DNA of 64,000 nucleotides from JASLDZ01 sp964244065 (GTDB taxonomy: Bacteria; Pseudomonadota; Alphaproteobacteria; Caulobacterales; Caulobacteraceae), in assembly GCA_964244065.1 (NCBI GenBank), contig CAXTHH010000005.1:1-64000 (forward strand), in the 5' to 3' direction. Below are positions 42,211 through 51,024 of the stretch, piece after piece. Positions within the stretch are counted from its first letter, which is position 1, and the number at the start of each line of letters is the position of its first letter. Below the pieces are notes generated by a model. That model ran no database searches. It was not told the origin of the DNA and saw nothing but the letters and a program-made list of their open reading frames with translations. The position numbers were made by a program, and so were the translations under genes.

Positions 42211-42840
42211 ATGCTCGACGATCTGAAGGCCAACAACCGCGCCTGGGCCGCGCGCATGGTGGAGCGCGATCCCGACTTCTTCAGTCGGCTCAAGGACCAG
42301 CAGGCGCCGCAGTACCTGTGGATCGGCTGCTCCGACAGCCGGGTGCCCGCCAACCAGATCACCGGGCTCGACCCCGGCGAAGTGTTCGTGCACCGCAACG
42401 TGGCCAACATCTGCTCGCCGCAGGACGCCAACTTCCTCTCCGTGCTGCAGTACGCGGTTGAGGTGCTCAAGGTGCGCCACGTGCTGGTGGTCGGCCACTA
42501 CGGCTGCGGCGGCGTGGCGGCGGCGGTGGACGGCAAGCGGCGGGGCCTGGTCGACCACTGGCTGCATCCCATCCGCGAGACCCACGCCGCGCACCGCAGC
42601 GAGCTGGAGATGCTGCCCGACGACAAGGCGCGCCACGACCGGCTCGTCGAGCTCAGCGTCATCCGCCAGGTGCGCAACGTGGCCAGCGACGTGTTCGTGC
42701 AGGACGCCTGGGCCGCGGCCCGGGAGCTCTCCGTCCACGGCTGGGTCTACTCCATCGCCGACGGCCTCGTGACCGACCTGGACGTCACCGTCTCCAGTGC
42801 GCTGGAGTGCGAGCGCCTGCGGGCGGCCACCCTGGATTGA
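42211..42840 (+). CDS. can: Beta-class carbonic anhydrase
   Basis: 209 residues. Zinc ligands and active-site pair visible: Cys40-Ser-Asp42-Ser-Arg44, and His96-Tyr-Gly-Cys99, with DPGEVFVHRNVAN between. It interconverts CO2 and bicarbonate for carboxylation reactions. ATG at 42211 is 69 nt after the preceding gene. Confidence 0.96.
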   Translation: MLDDLKANNRAWAARMVERDPDFFSRLKDQQAPQYLWIGCSDSRVPANQITGLDPGEVFVHRNVANICSPQDANFLSVLQYAVEVLKVRHVLVVGHYGCGGVAAAVDGKRRGLVDHWLHPIRETHAAHRSELEMLPDDKARHDRLVELSVIRQVRNVASDVFVQDAWAAARELSVHGWVYSIADGLVTDLDVTVSSALECERLRAATLD

Positions 42841-42916
42841 CGGCCGTCCCCTCGCTGCGGGCAAGGCCGCCCGGCGGGGCTGGCCCGTGGGCGCCCAGGC
42901 GGTAAGGTCACGCGAC

Positions 42917-43969
42917 GTGACCGACCCCCTCGCCCCTCGCCCGCCGCCCGCGCCGCCGGCCGCCGCCCCGCGCCGGCGCGTGCTCGTGGTCGGGGCGACC
43001 GGCTCGGCAGGGGGCGCGACCGTGCAGGCGTTGCTGCGCCAGGGGCATGAGGTCGCCTGCCTCGTCCGGTCGTCCTACGGCCCGGGGGGGCGCGACGCCG
43101 CCTCGCCCCGGCTGGCGAGGCTGGCGGGGGCGGACCTGCGCTTCGGCGACGCGGCCGACCCCGCCTCCCTCGCGCGCGACGCCTTCCGCGGCGAGGCGTT
43201 CGACGCGGTCGTCTCCTGCCTGGCCTCGCGCACGGGCGCGCCGCACGACGCCTGGGCGATCGACCACCGGGCCAACCTCGCCGTGCTGGAGGCGGCCAAG
43301 GCGGCCGGCGTCGGGCACTTCGTCCTGCTGTCGGCCATCTGCGTGCAGAAGCCGAAGCTCGCCTTCCAGCACGCCAAGCTCGCCTTCGAGGCGGCGCTGA
43401 CGGCGTCCGGCCTGCGGTGGTCGATCGTGCGGCCGACCGCCTTCTTCAAGTCGCTGTCCGGCCAGATCGAGCGGGTGCGGCGCGGCCAGCCGTTCCTGAT
43501 GTTCGGCGACGGACGCCTCACCGCGTGCAAGCCGATCGGCGACGACGACCTGGGCGACTTCATCGCGGGCTGCCTGGACGACGAGGCGCGCTGGAACGCC
43601 ATCCTGCCCATCGGCGGCCCCGGCCCGGCGATCACCCCGCGCGAGCAGGGCGAGCGCCTGTTCGCCCTGCTCGGCCGCCCGGCGAGGCTGCGGAGCGCGC
43701 CGGTGGCCGTGCTCGACGCGGCGATCGGCCTGCTGTCGCTGCTGGGCCGCGTATCCCCCCGACTCGCGGACAAGGCCGAGCTGGCGCGCATCGGCCGCTA
43801 CTACGCCACCGAGTCCATGCTGGTGCTGGACCCGGCGACCGGCCGCTACGACGCCGAGGCGACCCCCTCCACCGGCTCGCAGACCCTGTTCGACGCCTAC
43901 GCCGACATCCTGGCCGGCGCCCCCGCCCCGGACCGCGGCGAGCACGCCGTGTTCCGGGGCGGCGGCTAG
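42917..43969 (+). CDS. BciA-like divinyl chlorophyllide 8-vinyl-reductase homologue
   Basis: 350 residues from the GTG at 42917. NAD(P)-binding VLVVGATGSAGG, then CLASRTGAPHDAWAIDH, HFVLLSAICVQKPKLAFQHAKLAFE, IVRPTAFFKSLSGQ, FGDGRLTACKPI, and IGRYYATESMLVLDP, which together match BciA, from memory. BciA reduces the 8-vinyl group in chlorophyll and bacteriochlorophyll synthesis. No other bch, crt or puf genes are in the window, so it may be an orphan with another substrate or the photosynthesis genes may lie elsewhere. Confidence 0.8.
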   Translation: MTDPLAPRPPPAPPAAAPRRRVLVVGATGSAGGATVQALLRQGHEVACLVRSSYGPGGRDAASPRLARLAGADLRFGDAADPASLARDAFRGEAFDAVVSCLASRTGAPHDAWAIDHRANLAVLEAAKAAGVGHFVLLSAICVQKPKLAFQHAKLAFEAALTASGLRWSIVRPTAFFKSLSGQIERVRRGQPFLMFGDGRLTACKPIGDDDLGDFIAGCLDDEARWNAILPIGGPGPAITPREQGERLFALLGRPARLRSAPVAVLDAAIGLLSLLGRVSPRLADKAELARIGRYYATESMLVLDPATGRYDAEATPSTGSQTLFDAYADILAGAPAPDRGEHAVFRGGG

Positions 43970-43974
43970 GGCGT

Positions 43975-44100
43975 GGGCTCGATGCGTCCTCCAGATGCGC
44001 GCTGCCGGCGCCAGCCACACGCCCTTGCGGCTCCAGCGGTTGTAGACCGTCGCGTACCGGCCGTAGCGCTCCGGCAGGTCACGGCAGGGCAACCCGGTTG
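43975..44100 (-). pseudogene. IS5-family transposase remnant
   Basis: The minus strand reads TGLPCRDLPERYGRYATVYNR then WSRKGVW (about 44020-44100), the N-terminal signature of IS5-type transposases (usually GxPWRDLPERFGPWxTVYNRF). It then runs out of homology, with no catalytic region, terminal repeats or start. A decayed insertion-sequence fragment between the BciA-like gene and maiA. Confidence 0.72.
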
Positions 44101-44110
44101 AGTGCAGACC

Positions 44111-44755
44111 CTAGGCCTTGGGCGCGTCCGGCTGCCGGTCGGGATGGGCGGCCTGGAAGGCGGGCAGGGCGGCGCAGCGGGCCTCGATGGCGAGCAGCCG
44201 CGGGAAGCGCTCGACCTCGACGCCGAAGCGGCGCGCGCCGAGCAGCTGGGTGACGAGGTACAGGTCGGCGAAGGTCACCGCGTCGCCGTAGGCGTGCTCG
44301 CCGCCGTGTTCGCCCACCAGGGCGTCCAGCGCGCCGAGCCCGCGTCCGATGAAGCCGCCGACGAAGCGCTGGATCCGGGCGCCGTCCGCCTCGAAGCCGG
44401 CGGCGAGCTCGCGCGTCACGATCAGGTTCTGCAGCGGGGTGATGTCGCAGGCCACCAGCGCGCTCATGGCCCGCACGCGCGCCCGGCCCAACGCGTCCGC
44501 CGGCAGCAGCGGCGGCGAGGGGGCGACCTCCTCCAGCCACTCGAGAATGGCCGGCCCCTGGGTGAGGACGACGCCGTCCGCCACCAGCACGGGGACGCGG
44601 CCCTGGGGGTTCAGCGCCAGGTGGGGCTCCGCATGCTGGTCGCCCGCGACGATGTTCACCGGGTGGACCCGGTACGGCAGTCCCTTCCAGGCCAGGGCGA
44701 TGCGGACGCGCCAGCTGGGGCTGGAGCGCCAGTAGGCGTGGAGTTCCAGGTCCAT
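44111..44755 (-). CDS. maiA: Maleylacetoacetate / maleylpyruvate isomerase (zeta GST)
   Basis: 214 residues. Zeta-class GST: SSPSWRVRIALAWKGL, NPQGRVPVLVADGVVLTQ, AILEWLEE and FADLYLVTQL. The canonical SSCSxRVRIAL active-site stretch has Pro in place of Cys. It isomerises maleylacetoacetate (tyrosine) or maleylpyruvate (gentisate). 7 nt downstream of an FAH-family hydrolase, the enzyme of the next step. Confidence 0.9.
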   Translation of the reverse strand: MDLELHAYWRSSPSWRVRIALAWKGLPYRVHPVNIVAGDQHAEPHLALNPQGRVPVLVADGVVLTQGPAILEWLEEVAPSPPLLPADALGRARVRAMSALVACDITPLQNLIVTRELAAGFEADGARIQRFVGGFIGRGLGALDALVGEHGGEHAYGDAVTFADLYLVTQLLGARRFGVEVERFPRLLAIEARCAALPAFQAAHPDRQPDAPKA

Positions 44756-44762
44756 GCGCGCC

Positions 44763-45446
44763 TCAGACCACGGTGAAGGCCACGGGCGGCAGGTCGGCGA
44801 CCCGGCCTTCCACGCGCTGGCCGCGGGCGATCGCGCCGACGCCTTCCGGCGTGCCGGTGAAGATCAGGTCGCCGGCCTTGAGCTCCCACAGCCGCGACGC
44901 CTCGGCGATGATCTCCGGCACGCTCCAGATCATGTCGGAGAGGTCGGCCGACTGGCGCGCCTCGCCGTCCACGGTGAGCGCGATGGCGCCGCCGGGCGCC
45001 GCGGCGCCCTCCGCGCGGCGGATCGACCCCAGCGGGGCGGAGCCGTCGAAGGCCTTGGCCGCGTCCCACGGCTGGCCGCCCTTCTTGGCCAGGCCCTGCA
45101 GGTCGCGCCGGGTCAGGTCCACCCCCGCGGCGTAGCCGAACACGCAGCCCAGCGCCTCGCCCGCCGCGATGTCGCGGCCGCCTGAGCGCAGCGCGATCAC
45201 CAGCTCGATCTCGTGGTGCAGGTCCTGCGTCGCGCTGGGATAGGGCACGTCGGCGCCGCCGGTGACCACCGCGTCCGCGGGCTTGGTGAAGAAGATCGGC
45301 GGGTTGGCCTTCTCGTCGCCGCCCATCTCGCGCACGTGCGCGCCATAGTTGCGGCCCACGCAGAAGATGCGGCGGACGGGGAAGTCGCCCCCGCCCTCCA
45401 CGGGCGCGATGGGCGCGGGCGGGCGAGGCAGGACGAGGTCGGACAT
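44763..45446 (-). CDS. Fumarylacetoacetate / fumarylpyruvate hydrolase family
   Basis: 227 residues from the ATG at 45446. FAH fold: IFCVGRNYGAHVREMG, IFFTKPADAVV, metal-binding HHEIELVIAL and AAGVDLTRRDLQ, then GDLIFTGTPEGVGAI. The short form without the FAH N-terminal domain suits fumarylpyruvate hydrolase or a related acylpyruvase. Paired with maiA, it points to gentisate or homogentisate breakdown; the ring-cleavage dioxygenase is not in the window. Confidence 0.9.
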   Translation of the reverse strand: MSDLVLPRPPAPIAPVEGGGDFPVRRIFCVGRNYGAHVREMGGDEKANPPIFFTKPADAVVTGGADVPYPSATQDLHHEIELVIALRSGGRDIAAGEALGCVFGYAAGVDLTRRDLQGLAKKGGQPWDAAKAFDGSAPLGSIRRAEGAAAPGGAIALTVDGEARQSADLSDMIWSVPEIIAEASRLWELKAGDLIFTGTPEGVGAIARGQRVEGRVADLPPVAFTVV

Positions 45447-45536
45447 GCGCGCCGCCGTAGCGCAGCGGCCACGCGCGCGCCAGCCTGGCCACATTTCCGC
45501 CGTTTCACTTGAAGCGGAGGCGCGCGCCGGGCACGG

Positions 45537-46466
45537 ATGGCGGACAGGTCGTCGGAACGCTCGTCCATGCTGCAGATCACCGGCCTCAGCCACGTCTACG
45601 ACAACGGCGTCCGCGCGTTGAGCGAGGTGAACCTGTCCATCGCGCCCGGGATGTTCGGGCTGCTGGGGCCGAACGGCGCGGGGAAGTCCTCGCTGATGCG
45701 CTGCGTGGCCACCCTGCAGACGCCCACCAAGGGCGCCATCCGCTTCGACGACGTGGACGTGCTGGCCGACCCCGCGGCCCTCCGCCGCGTGCTCGGCTAC
45801 CTTCCGCAGGATTTCGGCGTCTACCCGCGCGTGTCCGCCTACGAGATGCTGGACCACATGGCCGTGCTGAAGGGCGTCACGGACCGCGCCGACCGCAAGG
45901 GCGAGGTGGAGCGCCTGCTCGACCAAGTGAACCTGTGGAACGTGCGCAAGAAGGCGCTGGCCGGCTTCAGCGGCGGCATGCGCCAGCGGTTCGGCATCGC
46001 CCAGGCGCTGATCGGCGGCCCGCGGCTGGTGGTGGTCGACGAGCCCACCGCCGGGCTCGACCCCGAGGAGCGCAACCGCTTCCTGAACCTCTTGGCCGAG
46101 ATCGGCGAGGGCACGGTGGTCATCCTGTCCACGCACATCGTGGAGGACGTGGCCGACCTGTGCCCCGCCATGGCGGTGATCTGCGACGGACGCATCGTGC
46201 GCACGGGCGCCCCCGCCGAACTGACCGCCGAACTGCAGGGCCGCGTGTGGAAGAAGACGGTCGACAAGGCCGAGCTCGCCGAGCTGCGCCAGCGCTGCGA
46301 CGTGATCTCCACGCGCCTGCACGGCGGTCGCACCCAGGCGCACGTGCTGTCCGACGCCGATCCCGGGGCCGGTTTCCTGCCCCAGACCAGCGCGCTGGAG
46401 GACGTGTACTTCGCCGCCCTGCACGGCGTGCGCGGGCGGCCCCGCGCCGCCGCCGCCGCGCGCTGA
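45537..46466 (+). CDS. ABC transporter ATP-binding protein
   Basis: 309 residues. Walker A GPNGAGKSS with Lys50, Q-loop LPQDFGVYPRV, signature FSGGMRQRFGIAQA, Walker B LVVVDEPTAGLDP, switch ILSTHIVEDVADLC. It lies 7 nt before a permease/peptidase fusion gene and is surely its partner. An ATG at residue 11 is an alternative start. Confidence 0.93.
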   Translation: MADRSSERSSMLQITGLSHVYDNGVRALSEVNLSIAPGMFGLLGPNGAGKSSLMRCVATLQTPTKGAIRFDDVDVLADPAALRRVLGYLPQDFGVYPRVSAYEMLDHMAVLKGVTDRADRKGEVERLLDQVNLWNVRKKALAGFSGGMRQRFGIAQALIGGPRLVVVDEPTAGLDPEERNRFLNLLAEIGEGTVVILSTHIVEDVADLCPAMAVICDGRIVRTGAPAELTAELQGRVWKKTVDKAELAELRQRCDVISTRLHGGRTQAHVLSDADPGAGFLPQTSALEDVYFAALHGVRGRPRAAAAAR

Positions 46467-46473
46467 GCGCCCC

Positions 46474-49400
46474 GTGCTTCCCTCCGTCGCCGGCTTCGAG
46501 TTCCGCCAGCAGCTGAAGACTCCCGTGTTCTGGATCGCGGGCGTCCTGTTCCTGCTGTTCTCGTTCCTGTTCGTCACCACCGACACCCTGCGGGTCGGCG
46601 GCATGGGCGCGGTCAAGAAGAACGCACCCTACGCCATCGAGCTCATCTCGCTGACCATGGGCGTGTTCTACATGTTCGTGACCACCGCTTTCGTGGCGGG
46701 GGTGGTGGTGCGCGACGACGAGACGGGGTTCGGCCCCATCCTGCGCTCGACCCGGATCACCAAGGGCGCCTACCTGTACGGCCGGTTCGCCGGCGCCTTC
46801 GCCGCGGCGGCGCTGGGCTTCCTGTTCGTGCCGCTGGGGCTGTTCCTGGGCTCGCTGGCGCCCTGGGTGGACCGCGGGAAGCTCGTCCCGTTCCTGCCGG
46901 GCGCCTACGCGTACGCCTATCTGGTCTGGGGCCTGCCCACCGCCTTCGCCACGGGCGCGCTGCTGTTCGCGCTGGCCACCGCCACGCGCTCGATGATGGC
47001 CACCTACCTGGGCGTGGTCGGCATCCTGGTGCTGTTCTACCTGACGCGCACGGTGGTGACGCGGCTGAGCCTGCAGGGGCTCTCGCCCTACCTCGACCCC
47101 TTCGGCGCGGGGGCGTTCGCCGCGGCGACGCGCTACAGCTCCACCGCCGAGAAGAACACCCTCACCAGCGGGCTCGGTCAGGCGCTGCTGCTGGCGCGCC
47201 TGCTCTGGGTCGGCGTGGGCGGCGCGGCGCTGGCGGCGGCCTACGCCCTCTACCGCACCGAGGCGCGCGCGCCTCGCCGCCGCCGGCGCGAGGACCGCGC
47301 GCGCGAGGCCGCCTCCGCCGCCCCGGCGGAGGTCCGCTCCGCCGCGGCCGATGCGCCCGCCCGCCCGCGGCACGACCGGCGGGCGGCGCTGGCGCAGTTC
47401 GCCCTGCGCACGCGGTTCGAGGCGGCGCTGGTGCTGCGCTCGCCCGCGTTGCTGGTGCTCCTGGCGGTGGGCCTGATCAACGCCCTGGCGAACCTGTGGC
47501 TCTCCGACGGCGCGCTGTACGGCTCGCCGCTGCATCCGGTGACGCGGATCATGGTCAACGGCTTGCGGGGCAGCTTCGCCGTGATCCCCATGATCGTGGC
47601 CGTCTACTATGCGGGCGAGCTCGTCTGGCGCGACAAGGACCGGCGGCTGGAGGAGATCGTGGGCTCGACCCCCGCGCCCGACTGGTCGTTCGCCTTCCCC
47701 AAGATGTTCGCCATCGCCCTGGTGCTGCTGGCGCTGATGGGGGTGGGCGTGCTGGCGGGCGTGGTCGTGCAGCTCGGCAAGGGCGGAGCGACGCCGGACC
47801 TGTTGGCCTACCTCGGCTGGTTCGTCCTGCCGCAGACGGTGCTGGCCGTGCAGTTCGCGGTCCTGGCCGTGTTCCTGCAGACGATCGCGCCGCACAAGTT
47901 CGTCGGCTGGGGCCTGATGCTGGGCGTCCTCGTCCTGCAGATGGTCGCCGACGGGCTGGGACTGGACCACAACCTGTACCTGTACGCCCAGACCCCGTCT
48001 GAGCCGCTGTCGGACATGAACGGCGCCGGGATCTTCGGCGTCGCCGGCTGGTGGTTCCGCGCCTACTGGACCGCCGTGGCGCTGGCGCTGGCGCTGCTCA
48101 GCTACGGCCTGTGGCGGCGGGGCGCGCAGACCGCGCTGCGCCCGCGCCTGGCCCGCCTGCCGCGGCGGCTGGGGCTTGTGGGCGCCCTGGCGCTGGGCTT
48201 CGCGGTGACGGCCGCCGTCGCGCTGGGCGCCTTCATCTTCGTCAACACCGACGTCTGGAACGTGCACCACACGCGGCAGGACGACGAGAAGCGCCTCGTG
48301 GCTATGGAGCGCGCGCTCGGCCGCTTCGCGGACCTGCCGCAGCCCAAGATCACCGCCGTCTCCCTCAACGTGGACGTCCGTCCGCGCGAGCTGTCGGCCA
48401 CGACGCGCGGCAGCTACCTGATCGTCAACGACACCGCCGGCCCCATCCGCGACCTTCACCTGCAGTTCGCCCGCTTCCTGCGCATCAAGGCCCTGTCGGT
48501 GGAGGGCGGCCGCCCCTCGCAGACCTACGAGCGGTTCGACCACCGCGTGTTCGCCTTCGACACCCCCATGGCCCCCGGCGAGACCCGCCGCGTGTCGTTC
48601 GAGACGCGCTTGGCCCAGCGCGGCTTCCGCAACAGCGACAACATCCGCGAGATCGCCGGCAACGGGACGTTCCTGCTGATCGACCGCATCGCGCCCACCC
48701 TGGGCGTCAGCCGCAGCGGCTTCCTGCAGGACCGTGACAAGCGCCGCCGGTTCAAGCTGACGCCGGTCGACATCCGGCCGCCCAGGCTGGAGGACGACGC
48801 GGCCCGCCGCTTCAACGCCCTGCGCCGCGACGCCGACTTCATCCGCTCGGACGTGACGGTCGCCACCGACGCCGACCAGACGCCCATGGCCCCCGGCTAC
48901 AAGACGCAGGACGTGACCCTGGACGGCCGCCGCACCGCCCGCTTCGTCAGCGACTCCCCGTTCCTGCCGGTCATCGCCGTGCAGTCCGCCCGCTACGCCG
49001 AGGCCAAGGACCGCTGGCGCGACGTGGAGCTGAGCGTGCTCTACGACCCCAAGCACGCCTGGAACGTGCGCCGTATGCTGGACACGCTGAAGGCGGGGCT
49101 GGACTACGACACCGCCGCCTTCGGCCCGTACCAGTTCCGGCAGATGCGCATCGTGGAGTTCCCCGACTACGCGCAGTTCGCCATCAGCCTTCCCAACACC
49201 GTGCCCTACTCGGAGGGGATCGGCTTCGTGCTCAAGCCGCCCGCGGACCCTCGCGCCTCCGACAAGATCGACATGGTCACCTACGTGACCGCGCACGAGC
49301 TGGCGCACCAGTGGTGGGCGCACCAGGAGACGCCGTCTGACCAGCAGGGCGCCGCCGCGGTCACCGAGAGCCTGGCCCAGTACACCTCGCTGATGCTGAT

Positions 49401-50091
49401 GGAGCGGCTGTACGGCCCCGACCAGATCCGCCGCTTCCTCAAGTACGAGCTCGACCGCTATCTGCGGGGCCGCGGCTCGGACAGTCGGGACGAGCTGCCG
49501 CTCGCCCGCGTCGAGAACCAGCCGTACATCCACTACGCCAAGGGTTCGCTGGTCATGTACCGGCTGAAGGACGAGCTGGGCGAGGCGACCGTGAACCGCG
49601 CGCTCCGCCGCTTCCTGGAGGCGTTCAAGCTCAAGGGGCCGCCGTTCGCCCGCTCCACCGACCTCCTGCGCATCCTGCGCGAGGAGGCGGGCCCCGACCC
49701 CCGCCGGCAGGCGCTGATCACCGACCTGTTCGAGCGGATCGTGTTCTACGACGTGAAGGCGGCCGCGGCGACGGTGGCGCGCCGGCCCGACGGGCGGTTC
49801 GACGTCACGCTCAGGCTCACCGCGCGCAAGCTGGGCGCCGACGGCAAGGGGGTGGAACGCGCCGAGCCGCTCGACGAGCTGATCGACGTGGGCGTGTTCG
49901 CCGCCAAGCCGGGCGCCAAGGGCTTCGCCGCCCGCGACGTCCTGTCGATGCAGCGGGTGGCGATACGCTCCGGCGAGCAGACGGTGAAGGTCACGGTGGA
50001 CCGGGCGCCGCGCTTCGCCGGCGTGGACCCCTACAACAAGCTGATCGACCGCAACGCCGACGACAACACCGCCGCCGTCGCGGCCCGGTGA
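46474..50091 (+). CDS. ABC permease fused to M1-family aminopeptidase
   Basis: 1205 residues from a GTG. The N-terminal part has two sets of ABC-2-type membrane helices (about 15-260 and 325-600) separated by a charged linker (RRRRREDRAREA). The C-terminal half is an M1-type metallopeptidase with TAHELAHQWWAH (His941, Glu942, His945) and a downstream TESLAQY with Glu965. The spacing between second His and Glu is 19 residues rather than the usual 18. It lacks an obvious GAMEN motif. Protein fusions of this type are recognised but the function is not known; it may export and cleave a peptide. Confidence 0.9.
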   Translation: MLPSVAGFEFRQQLKTPVFWIAGVLFLLFSFLFVTTDTLRVGGMGAVKKNAPYAIELISLTMGVFYMFVTTAFVAGVVVRDDETGFGPILRSTRITKGAYLYGRFAGAFAAAALGFLFVPLGLFLGSLAPWVDRGKLVPFLPGAYAYAYLVWGLPTAFATGALLFALATATRSMMATYLGVVGILVLFYLTRTVVTRLSLQGLSPYLDPFGAGAFAAATRYSSTAEKNTLTSGLGQALLLARLLWVGVGGAALAAAYALYRTEARAPRRRRREDRAREAASAAPAEVRSAAADAPARPRHDRRAALAQFALRTRFEAALVLRSPALLVLLAVGLINALANLWLSDGALYGSPLHPVTRIMVNGLRGSFAVIPMIVAVYYAGELVWRDKDRRLEEIVGSTPAPDWSFAFPKMFAIALVLLALMGVGVLAGVVVQLGKGGATPDLLAYLGWFVLPQTVLAVQFAVLAVFLQTIAPHKFVGWGLMLGVLVLQMVADGLGLDHNLYLYAQTPSEPLSDMNGAGIFGVAGWWFRAYWTAVALALALLSYGLWRRGAQTALRPRLARLPRRLGLVGALALGFAVTAAVALGAFIFVNTDVWNVHHTRQDDEKRLVAMERALGRFADLPQPKITAVSLNVDVRPRELSATTRGSYLIVNDTAGPIRDLHLQFARFLRIKALSVEGGRPSQTYERFDHRVFAFDTPMAPGETRRVSFETRLAQRGFRNSDNIREIAGNGTFLLIDRIAPTLGVSRSGFLQDRDKRRRFKLTPVDIRPPRLEDDAARRFNALRRDADFIRSDVTVATDADQTPMAPGYKTQDVTLDGRRTARFVSDSPFLPVIAVQSARYAEAKDRWRDVELSVLYDPKHAWNVRRMLDTLKAGLDYDTAAFGPYQFRQMRIVEFPDYAQFAISLPNTVPYSEGIGFVLKPPADPRASDKIDMVTYVTAHELAHQWWAHQETPSDQQGAAAVTESLAQYTSLMLMERLYGPDQIRRFLKYELDRYLRGRGSDSRDELPLARVENQPYIHYAKGSLVMYRLKDELGEATVNRALRRFLEAFKLKGPPFARSTDLLRILREEAGPDPRRQALITDLFERIVFYDVKAAAATVARRPDGRFDVTLRLTARKLGADGKGVERAEPLDELIDVGVFAAKPGAKGFAARDVLSMQRVAIRSGEQTVKVTVDRAPRFAGVDPYNKLIDRNADDNTAAVAAR

Positions 50092-50192
50092 CCCCGGAGC
50101 GTTCGCGGAGCGCCGCCGGAACGTCGGGCGCGGCGGCCGCGTTCGATGCGCGAGGCCTGGCGATCCGCCGGCCCTGACCGGAGGACGCTTCC

Positions 50193-50366
50193 ATGCTGGG
50201 TTACGCCGTCGTGTTCGCCATCGTCGCGCTCTTGGCCGCCTGGCTTGGCTTCGGCGCCCTGAGCGGGGTCGCCGCCACCATCGCCAAGATCCTGTTCGTC
50301 GTCTTCCTGGTGCTGCTGGTGGTCAGCTTCGTCATGCGCGCGGTGCGCGGCCGCTCGGTGGTCTGA
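50193..50366 (+). CDS. DUF1328 small membrane protein
   Basis: 57 residues: two helices (YAVVFAIVALLAAWLGFGAL and IAKILFVVFLVLLVVSFVM) joined by SGVAATI, ending in a basic tail. This is the YtjA/DUF1328 pattern. ATG at 50193 has GGAGG upstream. Function unknown; stress-linked in some bacteria. Confidence 0.9.
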   Translation: MLGYAVVFAIVALLAAWLGFGALSGVAATIAKILFVVFLVLLVVSFVMRAVRGRSVV

Positions 50367-50373
50367 ACGGACG

Positions 50374-50406
50374 AGGGGCGCGCCGGCCGTCGGCCGGCGC
50401 GCCCCT
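50374..50406. terminator. Perfect 16-bp palindrome, bidirectional terminator
   Basis: AGGGGCGCGCCGGCCG at 50374-50389 pairs exactly with 50391-50406 around a single T. It lies between the convergent DUF1328 and the single-helix protein gene, 8 and 18 nt from their stops. No U run. Confidence 0.6.
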
Positions 50407-50423
50407 CCGCCCTCGCCTGGACG

Positions 50424-50774
50424 TCAGCGCGCGGGCGCGTCGCGCGTCTCGCTCGTGCCCGTGGCTTGGCCGGTGGTGGAGGGCGCACCCGGCGGCGCCT
50501 GCTTCGGGCTCGGCGGGCTGGTGTTGAACATGGCGGCCGCGGCCGGGTTGTTGGTGCCCGACTGGCCGCCCGCGCCCTGGTTCGTGCTCAGCGACTTCAG
50601 ATTGGCGAAGTAGATCCCGAACAGGCCCAGCAGCACCAGCACCCCCGAGACGATCAGGATGGTGAGGGCGTGCTTGCCGCGCCCGCCCTGGGCGGCGTTG
50701 GCGCCCGTGGTCTCCACCCCGTCGCCCGCGGCGTTGGTGATCGCGCCCTCGCGTCCCGTATCCCGATCGCTCAT
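50424..50774 (-). CDS. Single-helix membrane protein, unknown function
   Basis: 116 residues from the ATG at 50774, with GGGGGAGA upstream. Hydrophilic N-terminus (Asp/Gly/Asn-rich), one membrane helix (LTILIVSGVLVLLGLFGIYF), then a Pro/Ser/Ala/Gln-rich low-complexity tail. It probably projects the tail into the periplasm. No family recognised. Confidence 0.75.
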   Translation of the reverse strand: MSDRDTGREGAITNAAGDGVETTGANAAQGGRGKHALTILIVSGVLVLLGLFGIYFANLKSLSTNQGAGGQSGTNNPAAAAMFNTSPPSPKQAPPGAPSTTGQATGTSETRDAPAR

Positions 50775-50788
50775 GGCTCGTCTCCCCC

Positions 50789-50893
50789 TCAGCGCAGGCC
50801 GGCCAGGACGGCCAGGATCGCCGAGGCCGCGGCCGCCAGCGCCAGCCACCGCGCATCGAGCTGCGGGCGGGCGACGGACCGGGCGCGAGCCAT
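50789..50893 (-). CDS. 34-residue hydrophobic peptide
   Basis: An ATG-started ORF: a basic lead (MARARSVARPQL) and a short helix (WLALAAAASAILAVLAGL). It ends 14 nt before the next minus-strand gene, whose ribosome site overlaps the end of this ORF. No good ribosome site of its own, so modest support. Confidence 0.4.
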   Translation of the reverse strand: MARARSVARPQLDARWLALAAAASAILAVLAGLR

Positions 50894-51024
50894 GGCGCGG
50901 GGCGCAGCGGGGCGGCGTGGGGTCAAGGCGAGGCTCCTGCGAAGATCAGGAGGCCAACGCGCGTCCGCGCGCGGCCGTTCCGAAGCTTGGCGCGGCCGGC
51001 CCCGGCGGCTAGACCGGCCGCCCC

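Noticed and set aside
43975..44100. Intact insertion sequence
   Set aside because: Only about 30 codons resemble an IS5 transposase N-terminus; catalytic domain and terminal repeats are missing, so it is recorded as a remnant.
46120..49533. 1137-residue antisense frame over the ABC/M1 gene
   Set aside because: Low-complexity Gly/Gln/Arg/His translation, no ribosome site or domain; shadow of the real gene.
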